This document shows positions 54,030-64,000 of a DNA stretch of 64,000 nucleotides, piece by piece. Location of the stretch: the NCBI RefSeq assembly GCF_041146395.1, contig NC_091006.1, forward strand, positions 9,182,001-9,246,000. The letters run 5' to 3'. A program made the position numbers and the translations under genes. Every line of letters starts with the position of its first letter. Position 1 is the stretch's first letter. Origin of the DNA: Eulemur rufifrons (Eukaryota; Chordata; Mammalia; Primates; Lemuridae). The notes under the pieces were generated by a model. It made no database searches, had not been told where the DNA came from, and was given only the letters and a program-made list of their open reading frames with translations.

Positions 54030-54359
54030 TTTTTTTTTTTTTGGAGACAGAGTCTTGCTCTGTTGCCCAGGCTAGAGTGCCGTGGCGTCAGCCTCGCTCC
54101 ACAACAACCTCGAACTCCTGGCCTTAAGTGAGCCTCCTGCCTCAGCCTCCCGAGTAGCTGGGACTACAGGCATGCGCCACCATGCCCAGCTAATTTTTTC
54201 TATATAGTTTTAGTTGTCCAGATAATTTCTTTCTATTTTTTAGTAAAGACGGGGTCTCACTCTTGCTCACGCTGGTCTCGAACTCCTGACCCCGAGCGAT
54301 CCTCCCGCCTCGGCCTCCCAGAGTGCTAGGATTACAGGCATGAGCCACCGCGCCCGGCC
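54030..54359 (-). mobile_element. Alu in ERV pol, 40 bp from its neighbour
   Basis: TTTTTGGAGACAGAGTCTTG to CACCGCGCCCGGCC. Target duplication TATCTTCAGATTTTT on both sides (about 54019 and 54361). Confidence 0.96.
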
Positions 54360-54365
54360 TTATCT

Positions 54366-55607
54366 TCAGATTTTTCTCAAAAATAATTTTGAGATAATGG
54401 CATCAGGTTTAGAGGGTTTAAGTAGGGCACGCAGGGGTTGAACAGTCAAAGAGAAATTTGGTGTCTGGTTACAGCAGTATCCAGTGAGTCCAAGAAACCC
54501 TCCAAGTTGTTCAGTTTGGGGTTTAAGTAATTCTAGGACACTTCGTATTTGTTCAGGGTCCACATGTGGTCCTGCTTCAGAAATCAGATTACCCAGGTAC
54601 TTAACTTGGGTCTTAACTAGTTGTTTTTCTTTAGGAACCTTATGACTCTTGGTGGCTAGGAGTTTTAATAAATGTTAAAGGTTGCCTGTGCAGGAGACCA
54701 AAGAAGTCAGTCATCTACATGTTGTGGTAAGCACGAGCCTTGGGGAAAAGCCACATCTTCTAAATTAGCCTTCGGAATCTGGGGGAAGTAGGAAGGACTT
54801 TCAGTATGGCCTTGAGGCGTAACGGTCCAGGTATGTTGTAGTTTTTCCCGGGTGAAGGCATTGACTGTCTCCATCAATAGGGATGCTAAAGAAGGCATTT
54901 ACAGAGGTCAGTTACAGTGACACTGTAACTCAGTTGGCACTGAGGTCAGTGAGGTATATGGATTTGGAACTGGGATGACAAGGTATAAAAATATTATTTA
55001 TGACACAGACATCCTGAACAAATCTCTATCCGTGGCTGTTAGGTTTTCTTACTGGGAGAATGGGAGTATTACAAGGGCTGGTACAAAGAATTATTAAGCC
55101 TTGAGTCTTCTAATTTTCAATGACGGGCTTTGTGCCTTACAAGGCAGGTTGGCTCAAGGGATACTGTTTACTATTAGGCAAGGTCTTGGTGGGGTTCATT
55201 TGGATTTTGATCTGGGTGTACTATAAATCCTGACACCTGTTAACAATGTTGTCCATAAAGAGACAAGTATCTGTTCCAGTACGGAATTTCAAATGTCAGC
55301 AGAGATGTTTTTGGCACATGGGACCACATAACAAATAAGCAGAACATCATTGGTGGAGTCCAGTGAACTATTGGGCTCATCAAACTCTGCAATTATTTAC
55401 CCCTCTTGGGAGAAGGAGATGCTAACATGGTATTTCTCCAAAAAAAATCTCATCCCAGTAAATGAGCTGGAGCGGACTCCACCAGTAAGAAAGGTTGGGT
55501 GTCCTGTAAAGGTTCAAAGTGGAAAGTAGTGGACTGGGACAGAAAGGCTTGAAGTTTTTCTTACTCCAGGGCAGGGGCTGGTTGAGGTTGGCAGGGTTGA
55601 GCACCAA
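54366..55607 (-). pseudogene. ERV protease / reverse transcriptase remnants
   Basis: Short fragments carry RT signatures. FLGLTGYC at about 54480-54510 lies downstream of the catalytic box. The box itself reads HVDD near 54715, where RTs normally have an aromatic residue before VDD. Stops and frameshifts separate the pieces. The protease part (about 55420-55607) is barely recognisable. Confidence 0.8.
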
Positions 55608-55676
55608 CAGGGTTGCTCCTGTGTCTATGAGAACAGAACCTCACTGCCGATTTGAAGAGTAAGCTCCCCAAGGTGA

Positions 55677-56716
55677 TTAAGAGGGAGGATTGTAAATCCT
55701 CAGAGCCCCTTTACTGGGAGGGAGAAACTGAAGTTCATGTGAAGGAGACTGTCTAATTCGTTTAAGTTTAGGACAGTTCTTCTTCCAATGGCCTGGTTGT
55801 TTACAATAGTGACAATTTCCAGGAGAGAGCCCACGTGGATTAAAGTTGTGCCACTTAGGGCCCCAGTTGTTTTCTCTGGGAGCACTCCTCTTTTGTAGCT
55901 GGAGATTTAGAATTTTAGTGGCCTTCTTTTTATTGGTATCATCTAGGGTACGAATCAATTGATTTGCCAAATTAACAAGATCAGCAGTTGGTATAGTCTC
56001 CCATTCTAGCCAGGCTCTTTTTACTAGTTGAGAAAGTTCTTGGAAGAAACCAATAACAAACATAGAATTAAAGGTGATTCTAGTGGAGCCAATATCCATA
56101 GGAAGGCCAGAATTTTCTTTAAATATAATTTGGAGCCTGCTTTGATAATTATGGACTGGTTCGTTGGGCTCTCAGGTATAAGCTTGAAGTTTATTCCAGT
56201 CTATGGTTTTAGGAAATGCTTTGAGGATGGCCCTGCGTAAATTTCTTGCAAGTTGCTGAGTCTCTTCCCAATATTGTAAACCAGATTCTGGGGAAGTAAG
56301 GACAGGTCTCACTAAATCCTGTTGGGGACTGATCCAATCTGCTCCTACCATCCAGTGTTGGGCCTGTCCTTCTCCCACGAGTACCTGAACAAGTTGGCAA
56401 AGTTTGGAGAAGCCCGGCTGGTAAGCCTGAACTGTAATGTCAAAGTCATCTGCAAAATGACAGGGTCTTCAGTAACTTTAGGAAATTTCTTGGCTATAGC
56501 CTGGAGTTCAGCCTTAGTGCAAGGAACATAAGAAATCAGGATCATCAGAGGGCCTGATCTTAAGGAACAAATTTTTATAGGTTGAGATGGGGAAGCAGAA
56601 GTGGAGGGTGTTATCAGAGAAAGATTTATCAGAAAAGAAAGGAAGTTTGGGAAGTGAAAAGAGGACAGTATATGGTTCCTGAGAGACAGAGAAAGATTTG
56701 AGGCTTCTAAAGTCAT
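55677..56716 (-). pseudogene. ERV gag remnants
   Basis: Fragments in at least two frames cover capsid-like sequence (56172-56716) and the nucleocapsid part (55677-56099). The latter includes an intact CCHC knuckle, CHYCKQPGHWKKNC, of the one-knuckle gammaretroviral type. Frame changes and an absent clear start show it is non-coding today. Confidence 0.88.
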
Positions 56717-57123
56717 TTTTTTCTTTTAGTTTTTTTGTCTGTCCCCATTAATTTAGAGAGAGTATTTTGGAGGCAAGGCAAGTTTTGATTTTTGATTGCA
56801 TTTAGAAACCTCAGTGTACCAATTATGGTATACATTCCATTCAGATTGCTTAGTTTAAGAGCCTCAGATTTCTAATTTATTCCTGAGATAAACTAATTTA
56901 GAGAGGTCAAGGAACCCCAGTAAGGCCACTATAATTCCAGGTCATTTTTAGTATATTTGGCCCATTAAGCTAAGAAAACGTGATAATGAATCATAATGTT
57001 TAAGCATATAACCAGCTGGAGTCCCTGATGAGGGGTTATTTTGGCATCCTTTGAATTCTGAGAACCTGTTTTGATCTGGTTTAATGCCAAATGTACAAAA
57101 GCCAAATTAAAACACAAGCACTG

Positions 57124-57443
<320 letters not shown>

Positions 57444-57781
57444 TCACAAACAAACAAAACACACAACACTGACAGAAAATAAAATACATACTTAGCAGGA
57501 AGGACCATAAGCCTTCCCCAAATGAAGGGAAAAATCCCCTCATCCAAACCTCGAGGTCCAAACTTCACAGCTGAAATCAATAGTAGGAAATTAATCCTCC
57601 CCAACAGGAGATCTCCCAAACAGGGGGGAAAGACTTCTCCTCACCAAATCCCAAATAAAACAGAACTCAGCCAAATTCGGGAGTCTGTCTAAGGGGAGAA
57701 GGGGCTCGAAGGGTCCCCGTATGGGCACCGCATGCTGTAGTTCCAAGGGCTGGAGATTCTCCCCAAGGTTAATCAGCTTTG

Positions 57782-57799
57782 ACTCCACTTCCGACACTA
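57782..57799 (-). other. candidate primer-binding site
   Basis: Minus sense TAGTGTCGGAAGTGGAGT starts 4 bases inside the LTR edge. It matches 14 of 18 positions of the tRNA-Leu complement I recall (TGGTGTCAGAAGTGGGAT). The tRNA assignment is from memory. Confidence 0.45.
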
Positions 57800-57803
57800 T
57801 GTA

Positions 57804-58264
57804 TGTCAAAGTAAAAATAAAAATGTAGAGAAGAATTTCTAAATTTAATGCTTTATTTGCAAAAAAAAAAGAATTGCATTTGGGGGCATACACACAGACC
57901 AGGTGGTCTTTGGGATGCCTGAAGAACAAAGAGAAGGTTGGAGGTTTTATAAAAAAAGAGGCATGTTACATGTGGTCCTGAGAGAAAGTTCACTGGTATT
58001 AGTACAGCTCTGGGGAGTTGGCAAGCTCTGGCTGGTGGGTGACAGTGTGGGCAAAATTAGTCCTTGAGTTGCAGCAGATATCTCAGTAGCTACAGATAAA
58101 CTAGTTTCAGGTTATAACAGGCAGTTTCAGCAGCTGGACTTGCAGAGAATTACATTTCTAGAGCAACATTGTATATACCACGAGTGCCTTTTTCCCCGGG
58201 CCCCTCAACTCTGATTTAGTTGGGTATGACAACAATGACCCAATTCCTATGATCATCTTTCACA
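57804..58264 (-). repeat. 5' LTR of the provirus
   Basis: Minus sense begins TGTGAAAGATGATCATAGG (58264) and ends CTTTGACA (57804). Shared blocks with the 3' LTR include 'gagaaagttcactggtatta' and 'ctggcaagctctggctggtg' (allowing changes). Confidence 0.93.
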
Positions 58265-58880
58265 GCTCTGTGTCAGGTGAGACAACAAAAAGGTGAAACG
58301 AAGATGCATAAAACAGAAGAAATTTCTTACTCAGAGGCAGAGGTTAGGGGTGCCAACGGGAGGCTGATGGGGAGTCTGAGGTAGCAGGGAGCTTAGCCAG
58401 TGGGCAGGAGAGCGAGCACGAGGGCAGGAACCTGTGGCCTATGCCTTTACTAAGGCCCGGGGGTGTTAATCCTTGGGTGCTTTCCCATGGGGTAGGGTGC
58501 TGTGGATCAGCTATTTTAAAGAAAACATGCTGGAAGGGGGAAATTCGCATGGCCTGATGTTGACCGTTAGGCTTGATCATGGTCAGCCACTGTGGGATGT
58601 GTTACATTTTTGGCCAGTGAGATGAGGAACAAGGGGGCTATATTGCAAACGACCACAAGGGGAAGGGAAGTCTTTACTAGGCCCAGAGGACAAGGTATGA
58701 CTGGGTTTCAGACAACTTAGGACCTAAAAGTGGATGCCAAGGCAGCAGCTGTATTACACAAAACGTATGACAGACACGCAGAGGGAGCTGGACAGGGCAA
58801 CCCAGAGTGAAAATACGCCCTTACTTGTCCTGTTGAAGGTCACCAAGGTCTGAAGACAGAGAACTAGGGATCAGGCAGCC
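58265..58880. other. unclassified stretch between the provirus and the IRG pseudogene
   Basis: It begins GCTCTGTGTCAGGTGAGACA. It might be an older LTR or the flank of one; I see no gene and cannot place it in a family. Confidence 0.4.
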
Positions 58881-58881
58881 C

Positions 58882-60553
58882 ATGGCAAGCAAAGCCCTGC
58901 CAGGCCCAGTTCAAGATGTTGACGCTGTCGCCAGAGGAGGCCAGAGCTCTGACGGAGGTCCTCAAGGTGGGCAACGTGCCAGCAGCAGCTGCCAAGTCGC
59001 AGGCCACACTTCTCTCCCTGGAGAGTGCCAGGCTGGACACTGGCATTACCAGGGGCACAGGCTCAAGCAAGTTGACCCATCAACACCCTGAGGGGCTACA
59101 AGATGAAGACCCCAACTCAGCCTGCATGGGTATGGTGGAAATGACCGTGAACCCCACACTGTGCCCGCACCCCAAGTACCCCAACGTCACCATCTGGTTG
59201 TGGGACCCTGCAGCAGGGCAAGTGCTTCTACTTCCTCCGCTCCCAGATGGACAAGGACTTTGCCACTCCCCACAGCCGCTCAGCACCTACTCTGAGGACA
59301 GTGGGCCCAGCCAGATCCAGGATGGCTGTGAGCAGAGCTGAGGGTCAGGCGCAGACTCTGGGGGGCTGGGGTGGCTGGATCTTTGAAGGATCGCCTGCCC
59401 CTTCCCCTTCGTCTTCTAGCAGAGGCCCAGAGTGGGAAAGGGGGTCCCCGAGGTTACACTGTGTAACCAAACTGGGCCCCACAGTGAAATAATGCTGACA
59501 GCTGCCATTTCCTGACAGTCGGCACTTCTCAGTCACTGGTGACAAGAGGCCAATTGCTTGTATTAAGGGAAAAAGCGTTATGTATCGGCTCATGTATCTG
59601 CAAAGCCAGAGCGTTGCAAATGCCATGTGCCCAATGCAGATCCAACACCCGTGGATGACTGATGGCATCTAACAGGCCAGGCACCACTTTCGTGAGCTCA
59701 ACTTACTACCCTCCTAGGAGGTAGATAATTATCATCTTATTTTAGAGTTAAGAAAACAAGTCAGAGAGGTTTGGTAACGTGCTCAAGGCCACACGGGTAT
59801 AGGTGGCAGGGCTCGGATCTGAATTCAGGGGGTCTGGCTCCAGGGCTGGCATTCTTAAGCCAAGTGCTGTGCTCGTAACAAGTGCTTGAGCCCAGGCAGC
59901 CGTCAGGACCTGGCAGTACCCTGCCTGCTCCAGAGTAGCAACTGATAGAACAGTGTTCGTGTTTCCTGCGGTAGAAGGCGTGAAGGATCCCAAGATCTTC
60001 CTACTCTCCATGTTTGAACTGGGCAAGGGGGACTTCCACCTGCTGGAGGAGATGAAGGGGAGAGCCACAGGCGGCAGGCGCTCCTGGTGGCTATGCCCAA
60101 CATCTTGCAGCCCATCCTAGAGAAGGCCTCCGTGCAGTAGCATACCTGGCTGGTGGCCACAGTGGCCTGTAGCATCAACCTGAGCCCCGTGCCAGGCATA
60201 CTGGGTGTGGCATGAGACCTAAACACACTCAGACACCCTCTGGAAGGCTACTGCCATAGCACAACTCCCTTGTCAAGCTGGCTGAACAAATGGGCCAGCC
60301 CCTGCACAAAATCCTAGAGGCAGTACAGGGCCTATGGGCCAAGGTCACCACGGTGGTGGAAAAGGTAGGCCAGGCTTCACCCATTCTAGGCACCGTGGCC
60401 ACCTCCTGCAGCACCTCCTTCACCACCATCTGCCAGACGCTTCACACGACGGTCGACGTGGCTGCCATGGCCACCCAGAGCATGCTGATTCAGACCTCCC
60501 TTGACAACACCGACCACAAGATCCCAAGTGAATCTAATCAATGTCAGCCCTGA
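58882..60553 (+). pseudogene. decayed IRG-family GTPase gene (IRGC-like)
   Basis: Two blocks match IRGC in order. Block 1 (58882-59338) has an IRGC-like start (ATG 58882, MASKALPGPV). A frame change follows, then LSPEEARALTEVLKVGNVPA, a ruined P-loop (TRGTGSS where IRGC has GESGAGKSS), VEMTVNPTLCPHPKYPNVTI, and after a deletion GKCFYFLRSQMDKDFA. Block 2 (about 59971-60553) has GVKDPKIFLLSMFELGKGDF, then frame changes and stops, SPVPGILGV, and finally LVKLAEQMGQPLHKILEAV onward to ILGTVATSCSTSFTTICQTL. Some 600 bp of unrelated sequence, including a MIR, separates the blocks. It has lost its G1 motif, has multiple frameshifts and stops, and cannot encode a GTPase. It is more diverged from IRGC than a young copy would be. 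Confidence 0.9.
59655..59885 (+). repeat. MIR SINE inside the IRG pseudogene
   Basis: 'ccaggcaccactttcgtgag' through 'gtgctcaaggccacacgggt' and 'gctcggatctgaattcaggg' is typical MIR. It sits between the two IRG-homologous blocks. Confidence 0.8.
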
Positions 60554-62035
60554 TCCTAGACCAGCTAGAGGTGGCAGGGAAGGACCGGAAGGACACGGTT
60601 CTACCTGTTTCCAGCTGCATGGTGTTAGGGGACGGGAAGGAAGAATCTCAAGCTTCAATTCTCCTGGACCCAGCCACGTGCTGTCTTGTGCTTTCTTGCC
60701 TTGGGTCTTACACCTTTGCCCCCACCTTCCCTGCTCTGGCAACCCCAAGTCAACCAGCAGACAGACCCCCTGGGAAGCAGGGGTGGGGATGGGACTTCGA
60801 CAGATGTTTTGACAAGGCAGGGAAGAGCTCAATTACCCAGCTGGAGGGCAGTTAAGAGGGTTTCTACACAGACTGGACAGTGGGGCAAGGGATTTAGAAG
60901 CTTCTCTGTGACAGGGCAGTAAAGTCACAGCTCCAGCAGGCCTTGACGATTGCCTTAACATTGGCATACTGGCCAGAGAGGAGGCTCCTGCCTAAGGTCA
61001 GTCCGGAGGTGGCAGCGCCAAAGCCTGCCCTGGGTGTCACACCGCCCAGACCTCAGCCCCTCTAGAGAGACTTGTATAGACACCTCACTTCGGGGCTAAC
61101 CTTCTTTGGCCTGCTGAGTGCTTTCTTCACTGCACTCCGCCCCCTTCAGTCGTGCTTTTTTCTCGAAAGGCCCCGGGGTACCCATCCCATGGAACACCAG
61201 GGTGGCATGAGAATGCCCAAAGCAGGGGGGACAAGGAGATGAAGAAGTGGCATGGGGGGGGGGGGCGGTGCTAGCGGGTAGACAAAAGACTCAGCTGGCT
61301 GGACCAGAACTGCTTTACTGAACGGTGGATTGGCATGATTTGTTCGTGAGGACTAATTTGGGGTGGCAAGGCCAATTTGGAGAGTACTTTGGGAAACACG
61401 GAACTGACCATGTACTGTATTTAACTGAGCAGATACGGGTTAGTACTTTATCAATCTGTAAAGCATATTTAACTGAGGCTACCATACATTCTAGATTTAA
61501 ATTAAAGGTAGGAATTGCTGTTTTTAAGCCAGAGTAGATGAGGTTTATAAGGGAAGGAAGCCACCGTGTCTAACCAACAGTACGCACTGTCAGTAAGGGC
61601 AAGGTGTGGTATTTGAACTAAGGGTAAGTACTACATTTAAGGAAAAGTTCTGTCCTTTCAACCCAAAGCAGGCATTTTATCTAACCAGTCATTTAACCCA
61701 AAGGCAGGTAATTGTCTTCAACTGAGAGCAGAAGACATGAGGGTAGTCACTGTATTTAGCCAAACAGTGTATCTTCCTATCCAAGAAGGGAGGCTTGATG
61801 CCATCCCAGGAAACAGAACAGCCCTTTCTAGGAGCTTCCTGCTTAGCAGAGACTGGTCTCCACTCGCTCCTGACAACTCTCTGACCCACTGTGAATGTGT
61901 CCCCGAGGGAGGTTCATTCAAGGTCATCAGCCAAGGGATAATCCATCCACAAGGGCTGGATCTCAGATTTTCCCTGCTTCCCAGGACAGCACACTGGGTA
62001 GAGGGGAGTAAGAGGAACATGACAACAGGTTTGTA
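60554..62035. other. intergenic between the IRG pseudogene and SMG9
   Basis: It contains a G run at 61255-61267 and A/T-rich unclassified sequence at about 61310-61760. I found no further IRG homology and no gene. Confidence 0.55.
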
Positions 62036-62464
62036 TGACTGTGTTTATTTGAACCACCAGATCTGCTCCAATAAAGAGCTCTCCAGACTCTGCCTCACCT
62101 TGTAGGGAAGGGCTTAGAGTCAGCGAAAAGGGACCTGTTTCTTCTGTCCCTGAAGATCAAGATAGATTTTGGGATTCCTGGTGACCACTCAGACTCCTCC
62201 CACTGCCTGCCCCTGTGGGGGACTTTGGATGGGCTGTCCTGTCTCAGGTTGGGGATGGGATCTCTTAAAGTCACCCCCTGAACAGCCCCCAATTGAGGGT
62301 TGGGACCTGGCCCTGGACACCTCATGTCTCTGGGCGGGGGTCATGATCCCTCGTCCATGAGGCCTGCTGCCACTCTCCACCCCACCGGGGGAAGGACATG
62401 TGTGCTCCCTCGCCGTCCACTGGAGACTCAGGAGGTTCCCTGCATGACATTCCTCCCTTCGGCC
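62036..62464 (-). other. SMG9: SMG9 3'UTR with polyA signal
   Basis: AATAAA on the minus strand (plus TTTATT 62044-62049) lies about 420 nt after the stop codon. Cleavage is expected 10-30 nt further, near 62020-62035. Confidence 0.8.
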
Positions 62465-63877
62465 TCAGGCCAGCAGGCGGCTGTACTCTGCCAGGGCAGA
62501 GGACTTTTTTACCCCGTCCCAGATCCGGGCAGCATAGTGGAACCTGTGAGAGGAGGTCAACAGTCAGGGATGCCCTGGCTGGGGCTGCAGTCAGCCTAGC
62601 ACCGGTCCCGCACAGGGAGGAAAACCGAGGCCCATGGACATGACCTGAGCTGTGACTCTGAGCCTCTTGGAGCCCAGTCTCCTTGACTGGGATGCAGGGA
62701 AGTCGCCAACACTGATGGGAGGTGGCCCTGCTTCTCGTCGCTTACCCAGGTTAAGTGAAGCTGAAAGTGCCTGGGCTTGGACTAAGACCTCAAATCCCCA
62801 CCTTGCAGTCTGAACTTCTCCCACTGCACTCAGTGCTGGCCTTTGTGGGTACGGGTTCTATCTCCACCTCCCTCCAGAGTCTTGTGACAATGGGAAACAT
62901 CTAACAGCAGCTGCGCAATCTTCTACCTCCCAATTCTTCCTCTTCCCACTGGGCCCTAGTTTACACCAATGAAAGGAGTACTGCTGAGACTGAATGCCAC
63001 CTCCGTACAGGTGCCCTGAGTGGCTTCCTGCTGCTGTGTTTGCACCCTTCTGGCCACAGCTGACTGCAAACAGACCCTGGACAGCTATTTCTCTTTAAAA
63101 TTTGCTTCTTTTTGATTGATATAAGATGAGGCAGACGTGGACCCATCTGCTGCGGGTTCTGGACACAGGAGTCACGTGGGGGCTGGGGAGGCAGTGCAAG
63201 GCCATGTGAACGCAGGGGGAGAAAGCCAGCAGGCACAGGAGGAAAATGAGCGGGGACACTGATGCCCTGCTACCCAGGGGGAGCTGGAGAGTGCAGCTCC
63301 TGTGGCTCCTGATGGCTTCCTGCTTCCTGTCTCCTATAAGACCATGATTTCTGTGACCACGTCCTTGGAATAAATCTTCAAGCTTAACTGGGCTCACTGG
63401 TCCTATTCTCAGCAATCAAATGGCACCTAACCACAGATGTGTGACCTTGCTACGTGACACCTTTCTCTGAGCCTAAATTTCCCCACCAGTAAAATCTGTG
63501 ACAAGACCTATACCCCGCTGGGTAATCAGGAGGATTCCAAGTCCCATGGAAACAGCACATTGCTTAGCTTGGGCGAGGTGCTTACAAGATGGTAGCAATC
63601 ATCACTGTTCTGGGAAAGGGAGCCTGAGGTCTGGAGAGGAAGGGCTCAACGAGGTCACACAGATCTCTGAAAGCTCCCTTCCGTCTGCGCCAGTAGGGGG
63701 ACCTCAGATTGACCCCTTCTGTGAAGAGTTCTTACCAGTTCTTCTCAGTGAGGATTGTGTGTGACAGCTGTGGCCGGGCCATGGACATCACTTGACTCCG
63801 GAGCTTGCTCACCAAAGACTGGAAACTGGGGTGGCCACGATACCCGGGCAGCAGGGAGAAGAGCGGGCTGGCAGGTC
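62036..63877 (-). CDS. SMG9: SMG9 3' end: last two coding exons and 3'UTR
   Basis: SMG9 is a subunit of the SMG1C kinase complex. With SMG8 it controls SMG1 phosphorylation of UPF1 in nonsense-mediated mRNA decay, and it has a GTPase-like fold. The penultimate exon (63736-63877) encodes GPASPLFSLLPGYRGHPSFQ, SLVSKLRSQVMSMARPQLSH and TILTEKN plus two bases of Trp. The last coding exon part (62465-62543) completes Trp and encodes FHYAARIWDGVKKSSALAEY and SRLLA, then TGA. This matches the human C-terminus I recall almost residue for residue. Upstream exons lie beyond the right edge. The gene is partial only because of the window. Confidence 0.97.
62465..62543 (-). CDS. SMG9: SMG9 last coding exon, coding part
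   Basis: Acceptor CTCTCACAG before 62543. It encodes the last 25 residues after the split Trp; stop TGA is at 62467-62465 (minus). The intron between the two exons is about 1.19 kb (62544-63735), in which I recognise nothing coding. Confidence 0.95.
63736..63877 (-). CDS. SMG9: SMG9 penultimate exon
   Basis: Acceptor CTTTCCAG on the minus strand before 63877, donor GTAAGA after 63736. 142 nt, ending within the TGG codon of Trp. Confidence 0.95.
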
Positions 63878-64000
63878 CTGGAAAGTTGAGGCAGGGAGGA
63901 TAATGGGGACAGACTGCCAGGAGAGGGTCTCCCTCCCGGTTAATAGCATCCTGGGTTTCAAGAAGCACCTCACTCAGCCCTGGCCCAGTTCTTCCTGTAC

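Noticed and set aside
62071..62076. Plus-strand AATAAA near the SMG9 end
   Set aside because: It lies in the SMG9 3'UTR on the opposite strand, with no plus-strand gene upstream that would use it.

Overview
This is nuclear DNA from a primate, most likely a strepsirrhine (lemur or loris group). The young Alu copies (for example 4636-4979, 21667-22002 and 53661-53992) carry an extra A/T-rich segment in the middle linker (AAATTATATGGACAACTAAA-type) that I associate with strepsirrhine Alus. Gene content and order (PLAUR on minus, IRGC on plus, SMG9 on minus) match the interval that is 19q13.31 in human.

Layout. Positions 1-8247 (minus strand) hold the 5' part of PLAUR (urokinase receptor): coding exons 1-3, with the remaining exons off the left edge. 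Its CpG-rich promoter lies at about 8248-8560. Intron 1 holds a GC-rich minisatellite, and the far-left intron holds a full-length 7SL RNA retropseudogene. Positions 8560-15730 are intergenic and full of old repeats. Positions 15783-27418 (plus strand) hold a nine-exon gene of the Ly6/uPAR (LU) superfamily. It has a signal peptide, four LU domains built as two copies of a two-domain module (the arrangement of CD177), and a hydrophobic tail. I cannot give it a symbol. Its fourth exon carries a one-base frameshift with an in-frame stop, so the gene is either recently inactivated or depends on skipping that exon. Positions 27419-41300 are repeat-rich intergenic DNA (MLT1-type LTR split by an L1, a Tigger1-like element, L2/MIR fossils, a truncated LTR). 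Positions 41429-44330 hold IRGC, the testis-type immunity-related GTPase: a promoter with an RFX X-box, one 5'UTR exon, and an intact 463-codon ORF in a single exon. Positions 48179-58264 hold a degenerate gammaretrovirus-like (class I) provirus on the minus strand, with both LTRs and at least seven Alu insertions. Positions 58882-60553 hold a second, decayed IRG-family gene. Positions 62044-63877 (minus strand) hold the last two coding exons and 3'UTR of SMG9, a nonsense-mediated-decay factor.

The genes do not form a pathway. PLAUR and the unnamed gene are LU-family cell-surface proteins and probably share a tandem-duplication history in this gene cluster. IRGC and the pseudogene next to it are likewise a paralogous pair. 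SMG9 is an unrelated housekeeping neighbour. The most interesting items are the unnamed four-domain LU gene with its broken exon 4, the IRG fossil beside IRGC, and the LTR fragment just upstream of the IRGC promoter. Repeat family names are from memory of consensus sequences and were not checked against a library.
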